42,052 nt of DNA from Deltaproteobacteria bacterium (GCA_016218925.1 JACRCR010000109.1:1-42052); one strand, 5' to 3'. Shown: positions 9,768 to 19,056, counted from the first letter of the stretch. Notes: a model not told the origin generated them from the sequence alone. Program-made: numbers and translations.

Positions 9768-11293
9768 GCCGCGTGCTGATGGTGTCGATGGGCGTGCCGG
9801 CTTACGTCGCGGCGCGCCGTCACGGCGGCCCCGGTCTGCGCGCGGCGCACTTCGCCGGCGCGCTGTCGAGCGCCGGCGCGCAGGTGCTGGCGCTGTGCGT
9901 GTGCACGCCGGCCGACGGGGTTGAACTCGGCGAGGCGCCGGCCGGTGGACCGCGCGGCGTCGAAACGCTGTTCGTCGACGAACGCGCCCTGGCGGCGATC
10001 TCGCTCGGCAGCGCGCCCCGCGGTGGCGCTTCGAACGGCCGCCTGCCGCGAACTTCGGAGAAGCTGCGCCGCCGCATCGAGGCCTTCGCGCCGCAAGCCG
10101 TGGTCGGAGTGACCGTCTACGCTGCGGCACTGGCGCTGCGTCTGGGCCTGGACGCGCCGCTGTGGGCCGACGTTTTCGGCGATCTGCTGTGCGAGGCCCA
10201 GGCCAAGGCCGCGCTGAGCGGCAGCGACTGGAGCATGGTTCATTTCTGGACGCTGCTGCGCCCGGTGCTCGAACGAGCCGATCGATTCTCGGCGGTGTCG
10301 TTGGCGCAGTCGCATGCGCTGATCGGCCAGCTCGGACTGGCGGGGCGACTGTCTGGGCGCACCGCCGGCGAGGAACTGGTCGCGGTGGTTCCGTGCGCGG
10401 CCGAGGCCGGCATCGACGCGCCGTCGCGCGCGCAGGCGCGGGCTCACTTCGGGCTTCCCGACGATGCTTTCGTGCTGCTGTGGTCGGGCGGGTTCAACAC
10501 CTGGTGCGATGTCGATACTGCGGCCGACGGCGTCGCCGCGGCTGTGGCGGAAAACCCGGCTCTGCATCTGGTGGTCAGCGGCGGCACCATCCCCGGCCAC
10601 GACGAGGAGAGCTTCGGCAGGTTCCGCCGGCGCATCGACGCGGCCGTTGCGGCTTGCTGCGCGGGGCGTGGCCAAGGCGCCGGCGACGCAGCTTGCGCGC
10701 GCTCCCGCGTGCATCTGCTCGGCTGGCGCGCATCGCACGAGCTGCCGGTCCTGTACGCCGCGGCCGACGCCGGTCTGAACATCGAGAAGCCGTTGTACGA
10801 GCGCCGTCTGGGAGGCGAGAACCGCGTGGCACAGTGGCAGGCCAACGGCCTTCCTTGCGTCACCACCGCGCTCAGCGAGTCGGGGGCGGAGCTGGTGCGC
10901 CGCGGTCTGGGCTGGCAGGTGCCGGTTGCCGACCCTGCGGCGCTGGCCGCGAAGATCCGCGAACTCGTCGCATCTGCGTCGATGGTCGCTGCCAGCGGGC
11001 AGCGCGCACGCGAGGTGGCGGCGCGCGAGCTTGGTTTCGAGCTTACGGCTGCGGCGCTCACCAGGTGGTGCCTGGCACCTGAGAGGGCAGGCGATCACGG
11101 CGCCGAGCGTCTGGTGCGGCTGGGCTTGCTGTCGAGACCCGAGGCCAGCACCGAACTGCTCGAGGCCTACGTGAAGGAACTTCCGCTGTGGCAGTTGCTG
11201 CGTCGCGGTCTGCGCTGGACGCTGCGTCGCGGGCTGGGCGCTGCCAGTGCGGCGGCGCGCGCGAGCTTTCGCAGCAACGGCCGGCGCTGGTAA
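9764..11293 (+). CDS. GT4-like glycosyltransferase, GT-B fold
   Basis: This 509-residue protein begins at GTG 9764, overlapping the previous stop. The N-terminal Rossmann half starts VLMVSMGVPAYVAARRHGGPGLRAAHFAGAL, with the Gly-rich acceptor-side loop. The C-terminal half has FVLLWSGGFNTWCDVDT at the inter-domain hinge, HLLGWRASHELPVLYAAADAGLNIE, and a GGENRVAQWQANGLPCVTT nucleotide-sugar motif with the donor-side Glu. These match GT4-type retaining transferases, though the classical EX7E is only partly present. A tail of about 70 residues after the catalytic domain ends in basic amphipathic helices, suggesting peripheral membrane contact. Confidence 0.78.
   Translation: MSRVLMVSMGVPAYVAARRHGGPGLRAAHFAGALSSAGAQVLALCVCTPADGVELGEAPAGGPRGVETLFVDERALAAISLGSAPRGGASNGRLPRTSEKLRRRIEAFAPQAVVGVTVYAAALALRLGLDAPLWADVFGDLLCEAQAKAALSGSDWSMVHFWTLLRPVLERADRFSAVSLAQSHALIGQLGLAGRLSGRTAGEELVAVVPCAAEAGIDAPSRAQARAHFGLPDDAFVLLWSGGFNTWCDVDTAADGVAAAVAENPALHLVVSGGTIPGHDEESFGRFRRRIDAAVAACCAGRGQGAGDAACARSRVHLLGWRASHELPVLYAAADAGLNIEKPLYERRLGGENRVAQWQANGLPCVTTALSESGAELVRRGLGWQVPVADPAALAAKIRELVASASMVAASGQRAREVAARELGFELTAAALTRWCLAPERAGDHGAERLVRLGLLSRPEASTELLEAYVKELPLWQLLRRGLRWTLRRGLGAASAAARASFRSNGRRW
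11067..11079. repeat. 13-bp odd palindrome within the GT4 gene
   Basis: GGTGCCTGGCACC is self-complementary around its central T. It lies in the coding sequence of the GT4-like protein where that protein leaves the catalytic domain. Half-matches (CCAGGCACCG) occur near 316-325 and 6874-6883. The site could belong to a dispersed short repeat, but three partial hits in 42 kb do not establish that. Confidence 0.35.
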
Positions 11294-11304
11294 GAAGACC
11301 TTCG

Positions 11305-12993
11305 ATGTCAGTGCGCAGGCGAGTTCTCGTCATCGGGTTGGACGGTGCCCCGTTTCCGCTGCTGCGCCAGTGGGCCGAGGCCGGGCATCTTCCGACTCTG
11401 CGCCGCCTCTTCGCAGAGGGCAGCGCCGGGGTGCTGGGCTCGACGATGCCTCCCACCTCGGGTCCGGCCTGGTCTTCGTTCGCCACCGGCAAGAACCCCG
11501 GCAAGACCGGCATCTACGACTTCCTGTACCGGCGCGCGGGCGGTTACGTATTTCCCCCGGTCAACACCACGATGCGCAGCGGCGCCAGCCTGTGGAGGCT
11601 GCTCAGCGACGCGGGCCTCAAAGTGGGCGTGGTCAATCTTCCGATCTCGTACCCGGTTGAAGAGGTCGACGGAGTCTTCATCAGCGGCTGGATGACGCCG
11701 TACTTCGCGACCGACTACACCTGGCCGGCGGGGCTCGGCGAGGAACTTCGCACGCGCGTCGGCGACTACCGGATCTATCCGGCCGAGACCTTCAGCGAGC
11801 GCGGCGCCGAAGGCTTCTTCCGCGCCGCCGACGAACTGCTCGACCTGCTCACCCGCACGACGCTGTACCTGATGGAGCGCAACGACTGGGACTTCTTCAT
11901 GACGGTCTACTTCGACGTCGACCGCATCCTGCACCAGCTCTGGCACTATCTCGACGACGATCATCCCTGGCGCCGCGGAGACCGGCGCGACGGCGCCACG
12001 CTGGCGGCGCCGGTGCTGCGCTACTTCCAGCGGCTCGATGCCGACATCGCGCGAGTGATCGCCAAGGCCGGCGAGGGCACCAGCGTTCTGCTGATGTCCG
12101 ACCACGGCATGGGGCGCGCTTCGCGCTTCGTGGTACTCAACAACCTGCTGCTCGAGCTCGGCTTGATGAAACTCGACAGCGATCTGCCAACCCGCCTGAA
12201 GGCCTTCGCGCTACGCCGCGGGCTGACCCTGCGCAACGTGCACCGGCTGGCCGACAGACTCGGCCTGGCCAAGCACGCCGAATACAAGAACGTCTATTCG
12301 TTCGACGGCGTGCTAAAGCGCTTCTTCCTGTCTTTCCTCAACGTCGATTGGGAGCGCACCCGGGCCTATTCCTACGGCCGCCACTACGGCTCGCTGTTCC
12401 TGAACGTGAAGGGCCGCGAGCCACGCGGGATGATCGAGCCGGCCGCCTACGAGCGCACGCGTGACGAAATCGCCGAGGCTGTGCTTGCCTATCGCGATCC
12501 GGAGCTGGGACGGCCGCTGGTCTCGCGCGTCATCCGGCGCGAAGAAGTCTACCGCGGCGCGCGTTTCGAGGAGGCCCCCGACCTGATCCTGCTTCCGTGG
12601 GACGACGCCGACATCTTCTACGGTCTCTCCGACTTCGGTTCGAGCCGCATCTGGGACGAGACCTACCGTTACTCGGGTATGCACCGCGACAACGGTGTGC
12701 TGGCGGCGTGTGGTGGCGCCATCGCTCGTGGCACGGCGCCGGCCCGCGCGAGCATCGTCGACGTTGCGCCGACGGTCCTGCATCTGCTCGGCCAGCCGGT
12801 TCCCGACGACATGGACGGGCGAGTGCTCGAGGAGCTGCTGGACGCGGATTTCCTGGCCGCCAATCCGGTGCAGCGACGGGCGGTGACCGACCACGGCTCC
12901 GGTGCCGACCAAGCCATGCCTCAGCGCGACTACTCCGCCGAGGAAGAAGCCGAAGTTCTCGAGCGTCTTCGCGACCTCGGCTATCTCAACTAA
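11305..12993 (+). CDS. alkaline phosphatase superfamily enzyme (type I phosphodiesterase-like)
   Basis: This 562-residue protein carries the two-metal site of the alkaline phosphatase superfamily: Asp13 in VLVIGLDGAP, a nucleophile at Thr51 or Ser52 in MPPTSGPAWSSFATGKNP, Asp and His in FDVDRILHQLWHYL, Asp266-His267 in LLMSDHGMG, and a late His in YSGMHRDNGVL. It resembles nucleotide pyrophosphatase/phosphodiesterase proteins found in glycan clusters, which may hydrolyse or transfer phosphate-linked groups. No signal peptide is present, so action in the cytoplasm or at the inner membrane face is implied, unless the start lies elsewhere. It follows the GT4 gene by 11 bases. Confidence 0.83.
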   Translation: MSVRRRVLVIGLDGAPFPLLRQWAEAGHLPTLRRLFAEGSAGVLGSTMPPTSGPAWSSFATGKNPGKTGIYDFLYRRAGGYVFPPVNTTMRSGASLWRLLSDAGLKVGVVNLPISYPVEEVDGVFISGWMTPYFATDYTWPAGLGEELRTRVGDYRIYPAETFSERGAEGFFRAADELLDLLTRTTLYLMERNDWDFFMTVYFDVDRILHQLWHYLDDDHPWRRGDRRDGATLAAPVLRYFQRLDADIARVIAKAGEGTSVLLMSDHGMGRASRFVVLNNLLLELGLMKLDSDLPTRLKAFALRRGLTLRNVHRLADRLGLAKHAEYKNVYSFDGVLKRFFLSFLNVDWERTRAYSYGRHYGSLFLNVKGREPRGMIEPAAYERTRDEIAEAVLAYRDPELGRPLVSRVIRREEVYRGARFEEAPDLILLPWDDADIFYGLSDFGSSRIWDETYRYSGMHRDNGVLAACGGAIARGTAPARASIVDVAPTVLHLLGQPVPDDMDGRVLEELLDADFLAANPVQRRAVTDHGSGADQAMPQRDYSAEEEAEVLERLRDLGYLN

Positions 12994-13001
12994 GCGCCGC
13001 A

Positions 13002-16000
13002 ATGCGAGTTGCGCGATCGGGTCCGCCCGTCTTGCTCCTGGCGCTCGGTGCAGCGGCGCTGGCGGGTTCGTGGCCGTGGCTGCCGGCGGCGTTGATGACG
13101 CCGGCGCTGCTGTGGCTGCCGGGCGCCGTGCTGGCGCGCCGCTTCGACGGTGGCGGAGCCGGCGTATGCGCCGGACCCGGCTGCTTCGCGCTGGCAATGG
13201 CGCTGTCGCTGGCGATTCTCTCGGCCGCGACGGCGCCGCTCTACCTTCTGCGCGCACCGCTCGAGGCCGCGCCTCTGGCGGCGGGCGCGGCGTTCGTCGT
13301 GCTCGCCGCCGGCGAGTTGTGGCGCCTGCGCGGCGAGCGTGATGGGAAGCGACCAGGCTACGCGGCGCCACGCGACGGCGCACGCCGATGCGAAGGCGAC
13401 CGGCGCGGTGACACCGGCGAGTGGGCTGCGTTCGCGCTTGCGGTGGCGCTGTTGCTGCCCGCGTTGCTGCGCTACGGCGGCGGCAACGTCGACGACTGGT
13501 GGGATCTTGCGTTCGTCCGCTCGTGGATCGAGCACGGGCGCTTCTCGTTCGACGAGCCGTTTCTCGGCAGCGGCCGCGCGCATCCGCGCTTCCTGTGGAG
13601 TGCGTGGCTGACTTTGCAGGCCATCGTCGGCGCCGGCCGCGCCGACGAACTGTGGAGAATCCAGGCCGGCCCGCTGGCCGGCGTCGTGTGCGTGGCGGTG
13701 GTATCGGCGTTTGCGGCGTTTGCGCGCGCGCTGTTCGGGCGCGGCGACGCCCGTACGATCGCAACCATCGCGGTGGTGCCGGCGTGGCTGTGGGCCAGCG
13801 AAGAGATTCCGTTCTTCGCGCGCGCCTACCAGGACAAGCTGGTTGCCGCGTTCGCGATGGCGCCGCTGCTGCTGGCGCTGGTCGTTGAACTGGTGCGCGA
13901 ACCGGCACGCGGGCGCCGACGCCCGCGTATGACCGCGTTGGCGCTGGTCGCGGCCGCGACCGTTTCGGTTCACAGCCTCATCTACACGATGACGGTGTTT
14001 GCCGCGCTGCTGGTCGTTGCGTCGGTGCACGGACGGCGCACGGCGGCGTGGCTGCGCTCGCGTGGCGGCCTCGGATTGATCGCTGCGCTTGGCGTGCCGG
14101 CACTGTATCCGCTGGGGCAGGCGGTGTGGCTGGCGGCAGCTTTTGGAGCCGAAGGCATTTCGCTGGCGCAGGTCGACAACCCGGTGGTGCGCGCGCATCT
14201 GGCGCTCGGGCGCATCCTCGGCGCCGGTGCAGGCTGGGACGGGCGCGTGCCGGAGACCGTCGAACGCGTCTCGGCGCTGTGGATCGTTCATCCCGGCGCG
14301 GTGTTCGCGCCGATCGCCGTTTTAGCGCTGCCGGGCCTGGCTCTGGCGTGGGCGACGCGCCGGCGCGCGGAGTCGCGCATCGCGCTGGCGCTGACGCTGG
14401 TGCCGGCCTTGCTGCTGTTCGTGCCGGGGCTCGCCGCGCTTGCCGGCCGCCTGTGGGTGCCGTGGATGCTCTATCGCCTGGGCTGGCTGGTGCCGGTGGC
14501 GGCGTTGATCGGCGCGGCGATCGGCGAGGGCATGCGAGCGAGCCCCGCGGTAGCCGTTGCCTCGCGTGAGCCGATGCGCTTCGGCGCGCGCGTTCGCGCA
14601 GCGGGGCTTGCTCGTACCGGTGCGCTGGTGCTTGGCGCTGCAGCCGTTGGCGTTGCATACCGCGAGGGCGCCGACCGCCTGCGCCGCGACATGGCCGAGC
14701 ATCCCGGTCCGGCTTCGCGCGCGCCGCGCGGAAACTCGCTGGCGGTCTTTCGCTTCCTGGCCCAGCAGTCGCAACGCGAAGGGACGGTGCTTGCACCGCC
14801 TGGGTTCTCCGAGCTGACTCCGGCACTGGCAGGCAAGTCGGTGGTGGCGTTCACCGAGCGTGGGACGCTGGTATTCGCGCTCGACGAAAGGAATGCCTAC
14901 CAGCGCCTGCGCGACCGCGCGCAGTTCTTCAGCGCGACTGCGACGCCGGCGCAGCGTGACGCCATCGCCGCTCGTTACGACGCGCGCTGGGCGGTGCTGC
15001 CTCGGCGCCTGGTCGCGGCCGGAAGCGAAGAGCGCTGGATTCGCCGCTTCGGTGCCGAGTCGTTGCTGGCCGCGCACGCAGCCGACCAGCGCAGCTCGTC
15101 GTGGAGCAGCGATCGCGCGGGAGTCGGCGAGAGACTTGGCGAGCGCTGGCGCATCGTGCTGGAGAATCGCGACTGGTTCGTCGTCGCCAACGACGCTGTC
15201 GGGGCCGATGACGGCGCGGCGCAGTCGCCGCGCGAGCGAGATCCGGATCGAGGCTTCGACGGCGCCGTCGAACCGCGGGCCGGCGCATCCGAAGGCGCTG
15301 TCAAACCGGCGCCGCCTTGGCTCGCCGTGCTCGGCGCGCGCCCGGCGCCGGCGCGCGAAGACGCGCCGACTGCGTCCGCGCCGCGCGCGGTGCTGGCGTC
15401 GGTGGCGTCATCGCCCGGATCGCTGGCGGGATTCGAGCCGCCTCCACAGGTTCTCGCGCCGGTTGCGCAGCCGATCTGGACCGGGGGATCCGAGCCTTGG
15501 GAAGACGTTCCGAGCGAGGCCACGATTACCATGGATATCGGCGCCGAGTGCGTGGTCGCAGCGGTGCGCGTGATTCCGTACGCTCCGCGGCCGCGGCGCG
15601 AGGCTTTCGAAGTGGTGGCCGGCCGCAGCGTCCTGCGCACACAGGCCGTCCACGACCGCCCATTGGACCTGGAGTTGGACGCTGCGGAGCCGCGTTCGCG
15701 CGTGACGCTGCACGTACGGTCGCTGCTCGGCAACCCGATTTCGCTGCGCGACGTGCAACTGCTCGGCGATCCCTCTTCGTGCGGCGCCGCGTGGCCGCTG
15801 TACGCCGCCCCCCGGTTCGACATCCTCGAACCGGGGGGCGCCGTCTTGCAGCGGCTAGCGTTCGAGCATCCGAGCAGCGGGCGGCCGTTGCTGTCGCTGG
15901 CCCACCGCGTCTCGCGCGAAGGACGCAAGGAAGCCGCGCGGGCATTGCTGCGCGAAGCGACCCGGCGCGAGCCGTCGCTGGTGCAGGCGTGGATCGATCT

Positions 16001-16454
16001 GGGTTTCAGCGACGACGGCGCCGGCGATCGCGAGGCGGGTCTCGCCGATTTCACCGGCGCGATGCGCGCCGATTCACACAGCGCGTGGGCCCATGGCTGC
16101 GCGGCCTGGGCGCGTTATCGCAGCGGCCACACCGGTCTGGCGCTGTGGCACGCGCTGCGCGCGCGCAGCCTGGATCCGTACTACGCCGACGGCTGGACAC
16201 TGCTCGCCTACGTCGCGCATCGTGCCGGGCTCGACGCGCTCGCGGAGCGCTGTCTGGATTCGGCGCAGCGTGTGGATCGCCAGCGCAACTGGCCGCTGCT
16301 GGCGCGCGCCGAGTTCGCGGTGGCGGCCGGCAACGTCGCACGCGCGCGCGAAATCCTCGTCGCGCATCTTGGTGCCGCGCCCTTCGACCTCGAGGCGCGA
16401 GCGCGGCTGCGCGATCTGGATCGGCGCAGCCGTGCCGCGGCGGGCGAGCAGTGA
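13002..16454 (+). CDS. large polytopic membrane protein, GT-C-like, with beta and TPR domains
   Basis: This 1,150-residue protein has about 13 hydrophobic segments in residues 1-560. An NVDDWWDLAFVRSWIEHGRF motif follows an early membrane helix, where GT-C glycosyltransferases have acidic catalytic loops. After the membrane part, residues 560-740 form a soluble domain (AVFRFLAQQSQREGTVLAP; YDARWAVLPRR), typical of the outer domain of such enzymes. A Pro/Ala-rich linker is followed by a beta domain at about 836-925 resembling F5/8 type C (AVRVIPYAPRPRREAFEVV; VTLHVRSLLGN), and then by TPR-like helices at about 960-1,140. The combination suggests a lipid-linked sugar transferase with carbohydrate- and protein-binding modules; the catalytic assignment is inference. 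It overlaps the next gene by four bases. Confidence 0.68.
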   Translation: MRVARSGPPVLLLALGAAALAGSWPWLPAALMTPALLWLPGAVLARRFDGGGAGVCAGPGCFALAMALSLAILSAATAPLYLLRAPLEAAPLAAGAAFVVLAAGELWRLRGERDGKRPGYAAPRDGARRCEGDRRGDTGEWAAFALAVALLLPALLRYGGGNVDDWWDLAFVRSWIEHGRFSFDEPFLGSGRAHPRFLWSAWLTLQAIVGAGRADELWRIQAGPLAGVVCVAVVSAFAAFARALFGRGDARTIATIAVVPAWLWASEEIPFFARAYQDKLVAAFAMAPLLLALVVELVREPARGRRRPRMTALALVAAATVSVHSLIYTMTVFAALLVVASVHGRRTAAWLRSRGGLGLIAALGVPALYPLGQAVWLAAAFGAEGISLAQVDNPVVRAHLALGRILGAGAGWDGRVPETVERVSALWIVHPGAVFAPIAVLALPGLALAWATRRRAESRIALALTLVPALLLFVPGLAALAGRLWVPWMLYRLGWLVPVAALIGAAIGEGMRASPAVAVASREPMRFGARVRAAGLARTGALVLGAAAVGVAYREGADRLRRDMAEHPGPASRAPRGNSLAVFRFLAQQSQREGTVLAPPGFSELTPALAGKSVVAFTERGTLVFALDERNAYQRLRDRAQFFSATATPAQRDAIAARYDARWAVLPRRLVAAGSEERWIRRFGAESLLAAHAADQRSSSWSSDRAGVGERLGERWRIVLENRDWFVVANDAVGADDGAAQSPRERDPDRGFDGAVEPRAGASEGAVKPAPPWLAVLGARPAPAREDAPTASAPRAVLASVASSPGSLAGFEPPPQVLAPVAQPIWTGGSEPWEDVPSEATITMDIGAECVVAAVRVIPYAPRPRREAFEVVAGRSVLRTQAVHDRPLDLELDAAEPRSRVTLHVRSLLGNPISLRDVQLLGDPSSCGAAWPLYAAPRFDILEPGGAVLQRLAFEHPSSGRPLLSLAHRVSREGRKEAARALLREATRREPSLVQAWIDLGFSDDGAGDREAGLADFTGAMRADSHSAWAHGCAAWARYRSGHTGLALWHALRARSLDPYYADGWTLLAYVAHRAGLDALAERCLDSAQRVDRQRNWPLLARAEFAVAAGNVARAREILVAHLGAAPFDLEARARLRDLDRRSRAAAGEQ
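15806..15840. repeat. perfect 15-bp inverted repeat, 5-base loop, inside coding sequence
   Basis: The arms at 15806-15820 and 15826-15840 are exact reverse complements and are separated by CATCC. The arms are very GC-rich and would form a strong RNA hairpin. The position matches the junction between the beta domain and the TPR region of the large membrane protein. No run of T follows, so it is not a standard terminator. Confidence 0.9.
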
Positions 16455-17641
16455 GGCCGCGCGTCGCGCTGGTGGGGCCGATCGCGCCGCTGCGCGGCGG
16501 CATCGCCTCTCACAGCGCGCGGCTGGTCGAAGCACTGGCGCGAGGCGGTTGGGCCGTCGAGGTGCTCTCGTACTCACGGCTATATCCGCGTCTCGGCTTT
16601 CCCGGCAGTTCGCAGTTTCTTGATCCGGCGGCAGCGCTCGATGCGACGCCTGAGGCAGAGCCGCACGCCCGCGTGCATACCTTGCTCGATACGTTGGACC
16701 CGCGAAGCTGGCGGCGCTCGGCGGCGTGTCTGGCGCGGATGGATCCCGCGCGCGTGGTCGTGCAGTGGTGGCACCCGGTCACCGCGCCGGCGCTGATCTG
16801 GCTGCTCAGCGGCCGGCAGCGCCAGTCCGTCACGATCCTCTGCCACAATCTGCTGCCTCACGAGGCGTTCCCGCTGGCGCGGCGGCTTGCGCGCGCCACG
16901 CTCGGGCGCGCCGGTCTGGTGGTCTGCCACAGCCGCAGGGTTGCTGACCAGGTACTCGGCTTGCTGCCGACGGCTCGGGTGGAGACGGTGGAGCTTGCGC
17001 CGCTGATAGATCCTGACCGCCAGAGCGGGTTCGATCCGCGGGCCTGGGCGGCGGCGCGCTACGGGTTTGCAGCCGGCTCGCCGCTGGTGCTGATGGCCGG
17101 ACACTTGAGGTCCTACAAGGGGGTGGAGGTCTTGCTCGAGGCCTGGAGGCTGCGGCCGCGGCGGGGCACAGCAGGTGAGCGGTTGCTGCTGGTCGGAGAG
17201 TGCTACCTGCGCGGCAGTGCCCGCCGCAGGGTCCTTGCCGCGGTGGCCGCGGATCCGTCAATTGTGTTCGTGAATCGATACGTTGACGATGGCGAACTCG
17301 TGCGTCTGCTGAGGATCTGTAGGGTTCTGGTGCTGCCCTACCTGCGGGCCTCCCAGAGCGGCATCCTGCCGCTGGCCACAGCACTCGGCGTGCCGTGTCT
17401 GGTCAGCGACGCTGGCGCCCTGGCCGAGCAGGCTCCGGCGGCCAGGGTACTTGCCAGCGGCGACGCCGGCGCTCTGGCGGCGGCGCTTGGCGAGGTCCTG
17501 GCCGACCGCCGCGCCGGCGAGGCCGGCGCCGAGGCTGCGATGACGGGGCGCGGCGCTGGCTGCGCGGCGAAGCGCGATGGCGACTTTCACGCGCAGTGGC
17601 GGTCGCTGGTTGAAGTTGTCAGCGGGGGCGTTCGTCCATGA
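16451..17641 (+). CDS. GT4 family glycosyltransferase
   Basis: This 396-residue GT-B enzyme starts at GTG 16451, overlapping the stop of the large membrane protein. ALVGPIAPLRGGIASHSARLVEAL is the acceptor-side Gly-rich loop, PLVLMAGHLRSYKGVEVLLEAW is the hinge with the conserved RSYKG, and VLVLPYLRASQSGILPLATALGVPCLVS is the donor-binding motif of GT4, where SQSG replaces the usual EGFG. Such enzymes use nucleotide sugars to extend lipid-linked glycans at the inner membrane face. It is the last gene of the glycan cluster; 80 non-coding bases separate it from gspF. Confidence 0.87.
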   Translation: MRPRVALVGPIAPLRGGIASHSARLVEALARGGWAVEVLSYSRLYPRLGFPGSSQFLDPAAALDATPEAEPHARVHTLLDTLDPRSWRRSAACLARMDPARVVVQWWHPVTAPALIWLLSGRQRQSVTILCHNLLPHEAFPLARRLARATLGRAGLVVCHSRRVADQVLGLLPTARVETVELAPLIDPDRQSGFDPRAWAAARYGFAAGSPLVLMAGHLRSYKGVEVLLEAWRLRPRRGTAGERLLLVGECYLRGSARRRVLAAVAADPSIVFVNRYVDDGELVRLLRICRVLVLPYLRASQSGILPLATALGVPCLVSDAGALAEQAPAARVLASGDAGALAAALGEVLADRRAGEAGAEAAMTGRGAGCAAKRDGDFHAQWRSLVEVVSGGVRP

Positions 17642-17721
17642 CGCGCGCCTTTGGATCGCCGGCCCCGTGGCGCGGGCACGCCGCAATGATAAGTGACTGC
17701 TGAAATGACGGATCGCAGGGC

Positions 17722-18957
17722 ATGACACCGTACTCGTACCGCGCAACCACCCGCGAAGGGCGCATCGTCGAAGGCTCTGTCGAGGCCTCCGGTGAGGCCG
17801 CCGTGGTGGCTTCGCTGCGCAGCCAGGGCCTGATCCCGCTGACCGTGCGCGCCGGCGCCGCCGAGGCCGCGGCGGGAAGCCGCCTCTCGTTCTCCTTTAC
17901 CGCGCCATGGAAGAGGCCGCGCAAGGTCAAAGGCCGCGACCTGATGCTCTTTACCGGGGAGCTGGCGACTTTGCTCAAGGCCGGGATGCCGCTGGATCGC
18001 AGCCTGGCCAGCCTGTCTTCGCTGACCGAGAACGCCACTCTCGAAGGCATCGTCCGCGAAGTGCTCGGCCGCGTGCAGGAAGGCCGCTCGTTGTCGCAGG
18101 CGCTTGGCGAGTATCCCAAGGTCTTCCCGCCGATCTACGTCAACATGATCCGCGCCGGCGAGGCCGGCGGCGTGGTCGAGACCGTGCTCGAACGCCTGGC
18201 CGAGTATCTCGAGCGCACCGAGAAGACCCGCGACGAGATCAAGTCGGCGATGGTCTACCCGCTGGTTCTGTCGCTGACGGCGGCCGCCGCCATCACCATC
18301 ATGCTGACGGTGGTGCTGCCGCGCTTCGCGTCGATCTTCGCCGATCTCGGCGCCGCGATGCCGACCTCGACGCGGCTGGTGATGGGTGCCAGCGATTTCA
18401 TCAAGAGCTACTGGTGGGTGGTCCTGATCCTCGGCTTCGGCGCCTACTCGGGAGTGCGCCGCTGGCTCGACACTGCGGCGGGCCGACAGCGCTTCGACCG
18501 CTTCTCGCTGTCCGCGCCGATTTTCGGCGACCTCACGCGCAAGCTGCAGGTCTCGCGTTTCGCGCGTACCCTGGGCACCATGCTCAAGAGCGGCGTGCCG
18601 CTGATCCAGGCCCTCGAGATCGTTCGCACGGTGGTGGCCAACGTGGTCATCTCGCAGGCGCTGGCCGGCGTGCAGCGCGACGTCAGCGAGGGCAAGGGGC
18701 TGTCGGGACCGCTGGAGAAATCCGGCGTGTTTCCGTCGCTGGCTCTGCAGATGGTCGGGGTGGGCGAGGAGACCGGTCGTCTCGACGACATGCTGCTGGT
18801 GGTCAGCGAACACTACGACCGCGAGGTCAGCAACGCCGTTGCCCGCGTCATGTCGCTGATGGGGCCGATGGTGCTGGTGGTCATGGGTCTGGTCGTCGGG
18901 TTCATCGTCTGGGCGATGATGTCGGCGGTCTTCAGCGTCAATCAGATGGTGGTATGA
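17722..18957 (+). CDS. gspF: type II secretion inner-membrane platform protein GspF
   Basis: This 411-residue protein has two repeated GspF domains (about residues 70-195 and 275-395) and three membrane segments (near 170-190, 220-240 and 375-400). Motifs include LMLFTGELATLLKAGMPLDRSL, MIRAGEAGGVVETVLERLAEYLE and, in the second repeat, FARTLGTMLKSGVPLIQALEIV with VGVGEETGRLDDML. The opening YSYRATTREGRIVEGSVEA is the conserved N-terminal domain. GspF couples the ATPase GspE to the pseudopilus base. A short CAGGG precedes the ATG. It is the first gene after the glycan cluster, and no convincing promoter is seen in the 80-base gap. Confidence 0.94.
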   Translation: MTPYSYRATTREGRIVEGSVEASGEAAVVASLRSQGLIPLTVRAGAAEAAAGSRLSFSFTAPWKRPRKVKGRDLMLFTGELATLLKAGMPLDRSLASLSSLTENATLEGIVREVLGRVQEGRSLSQALGEYPKVFPPIYVNMIRAGEAGGVVETVLERLAEYLERTEKTRDEIKSAMVYPLVLSLTAAAAITIMLTVVLPRFASIFADLGAAMPTSTRLVMGASDFIKSYWWVVLILGFGAYSGVRRWLDTAAGRQRFDRFSLSAPIFGDLTRKLQVSRFARTLGTMLKSGVPLIQALEIVRTVVANVVISQALAGVQRDVSEGKGLSGPLEKSGVFPSLALQMVGVGEETGRLDDMLLVVSEHYDREVSNAVARVMSLMGPMVLVVMGLVVGFIVWAMMSAVFSVNQMVV

Positions 18958-19028
18958 GAATTCGTCGAGGACTCGCGGGATCGAACCCGGCCGCGCAGGC
19001 GGGATCGATTCATGGAGGCTCACTGAAG

Positions 19029-19056
19029 GGTCGGGACGCGTGGACGTCTACCGACC
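19029..19056 (+). other. stem-loop just upstream of the gspG ribosome site
   Basis: GGTCGGGACG (19029-19038) pairs with CGTC-TA-CCGACC (19045-19056), giving ten base pairs with a two-base bulge around a CGTGGA loop. The stem ends two bases before GAGGAGGAAG, the strong Shine-Dalgarno site of gspG. It lies in the only sizeable gap (116 bases) between gspF and gspL. It could stabilise a processed gspG message or regulate its translation. No T tract follows. Confidence 0.6.

Noticed and set aside
17642..17721. Promoter for gspF around GATAAG at 17688-17693
   Set aside because: No -35 box at an acceptable distance; the nearest TTGGAT is 31 bases upstream of it.
18978..18995. tRNA T-arm-like GGGATCGAACCC between gspF and gspG
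   Set aside because: No cloverleaf can be folded from the flanks, and the region is a short gap inside an operon.
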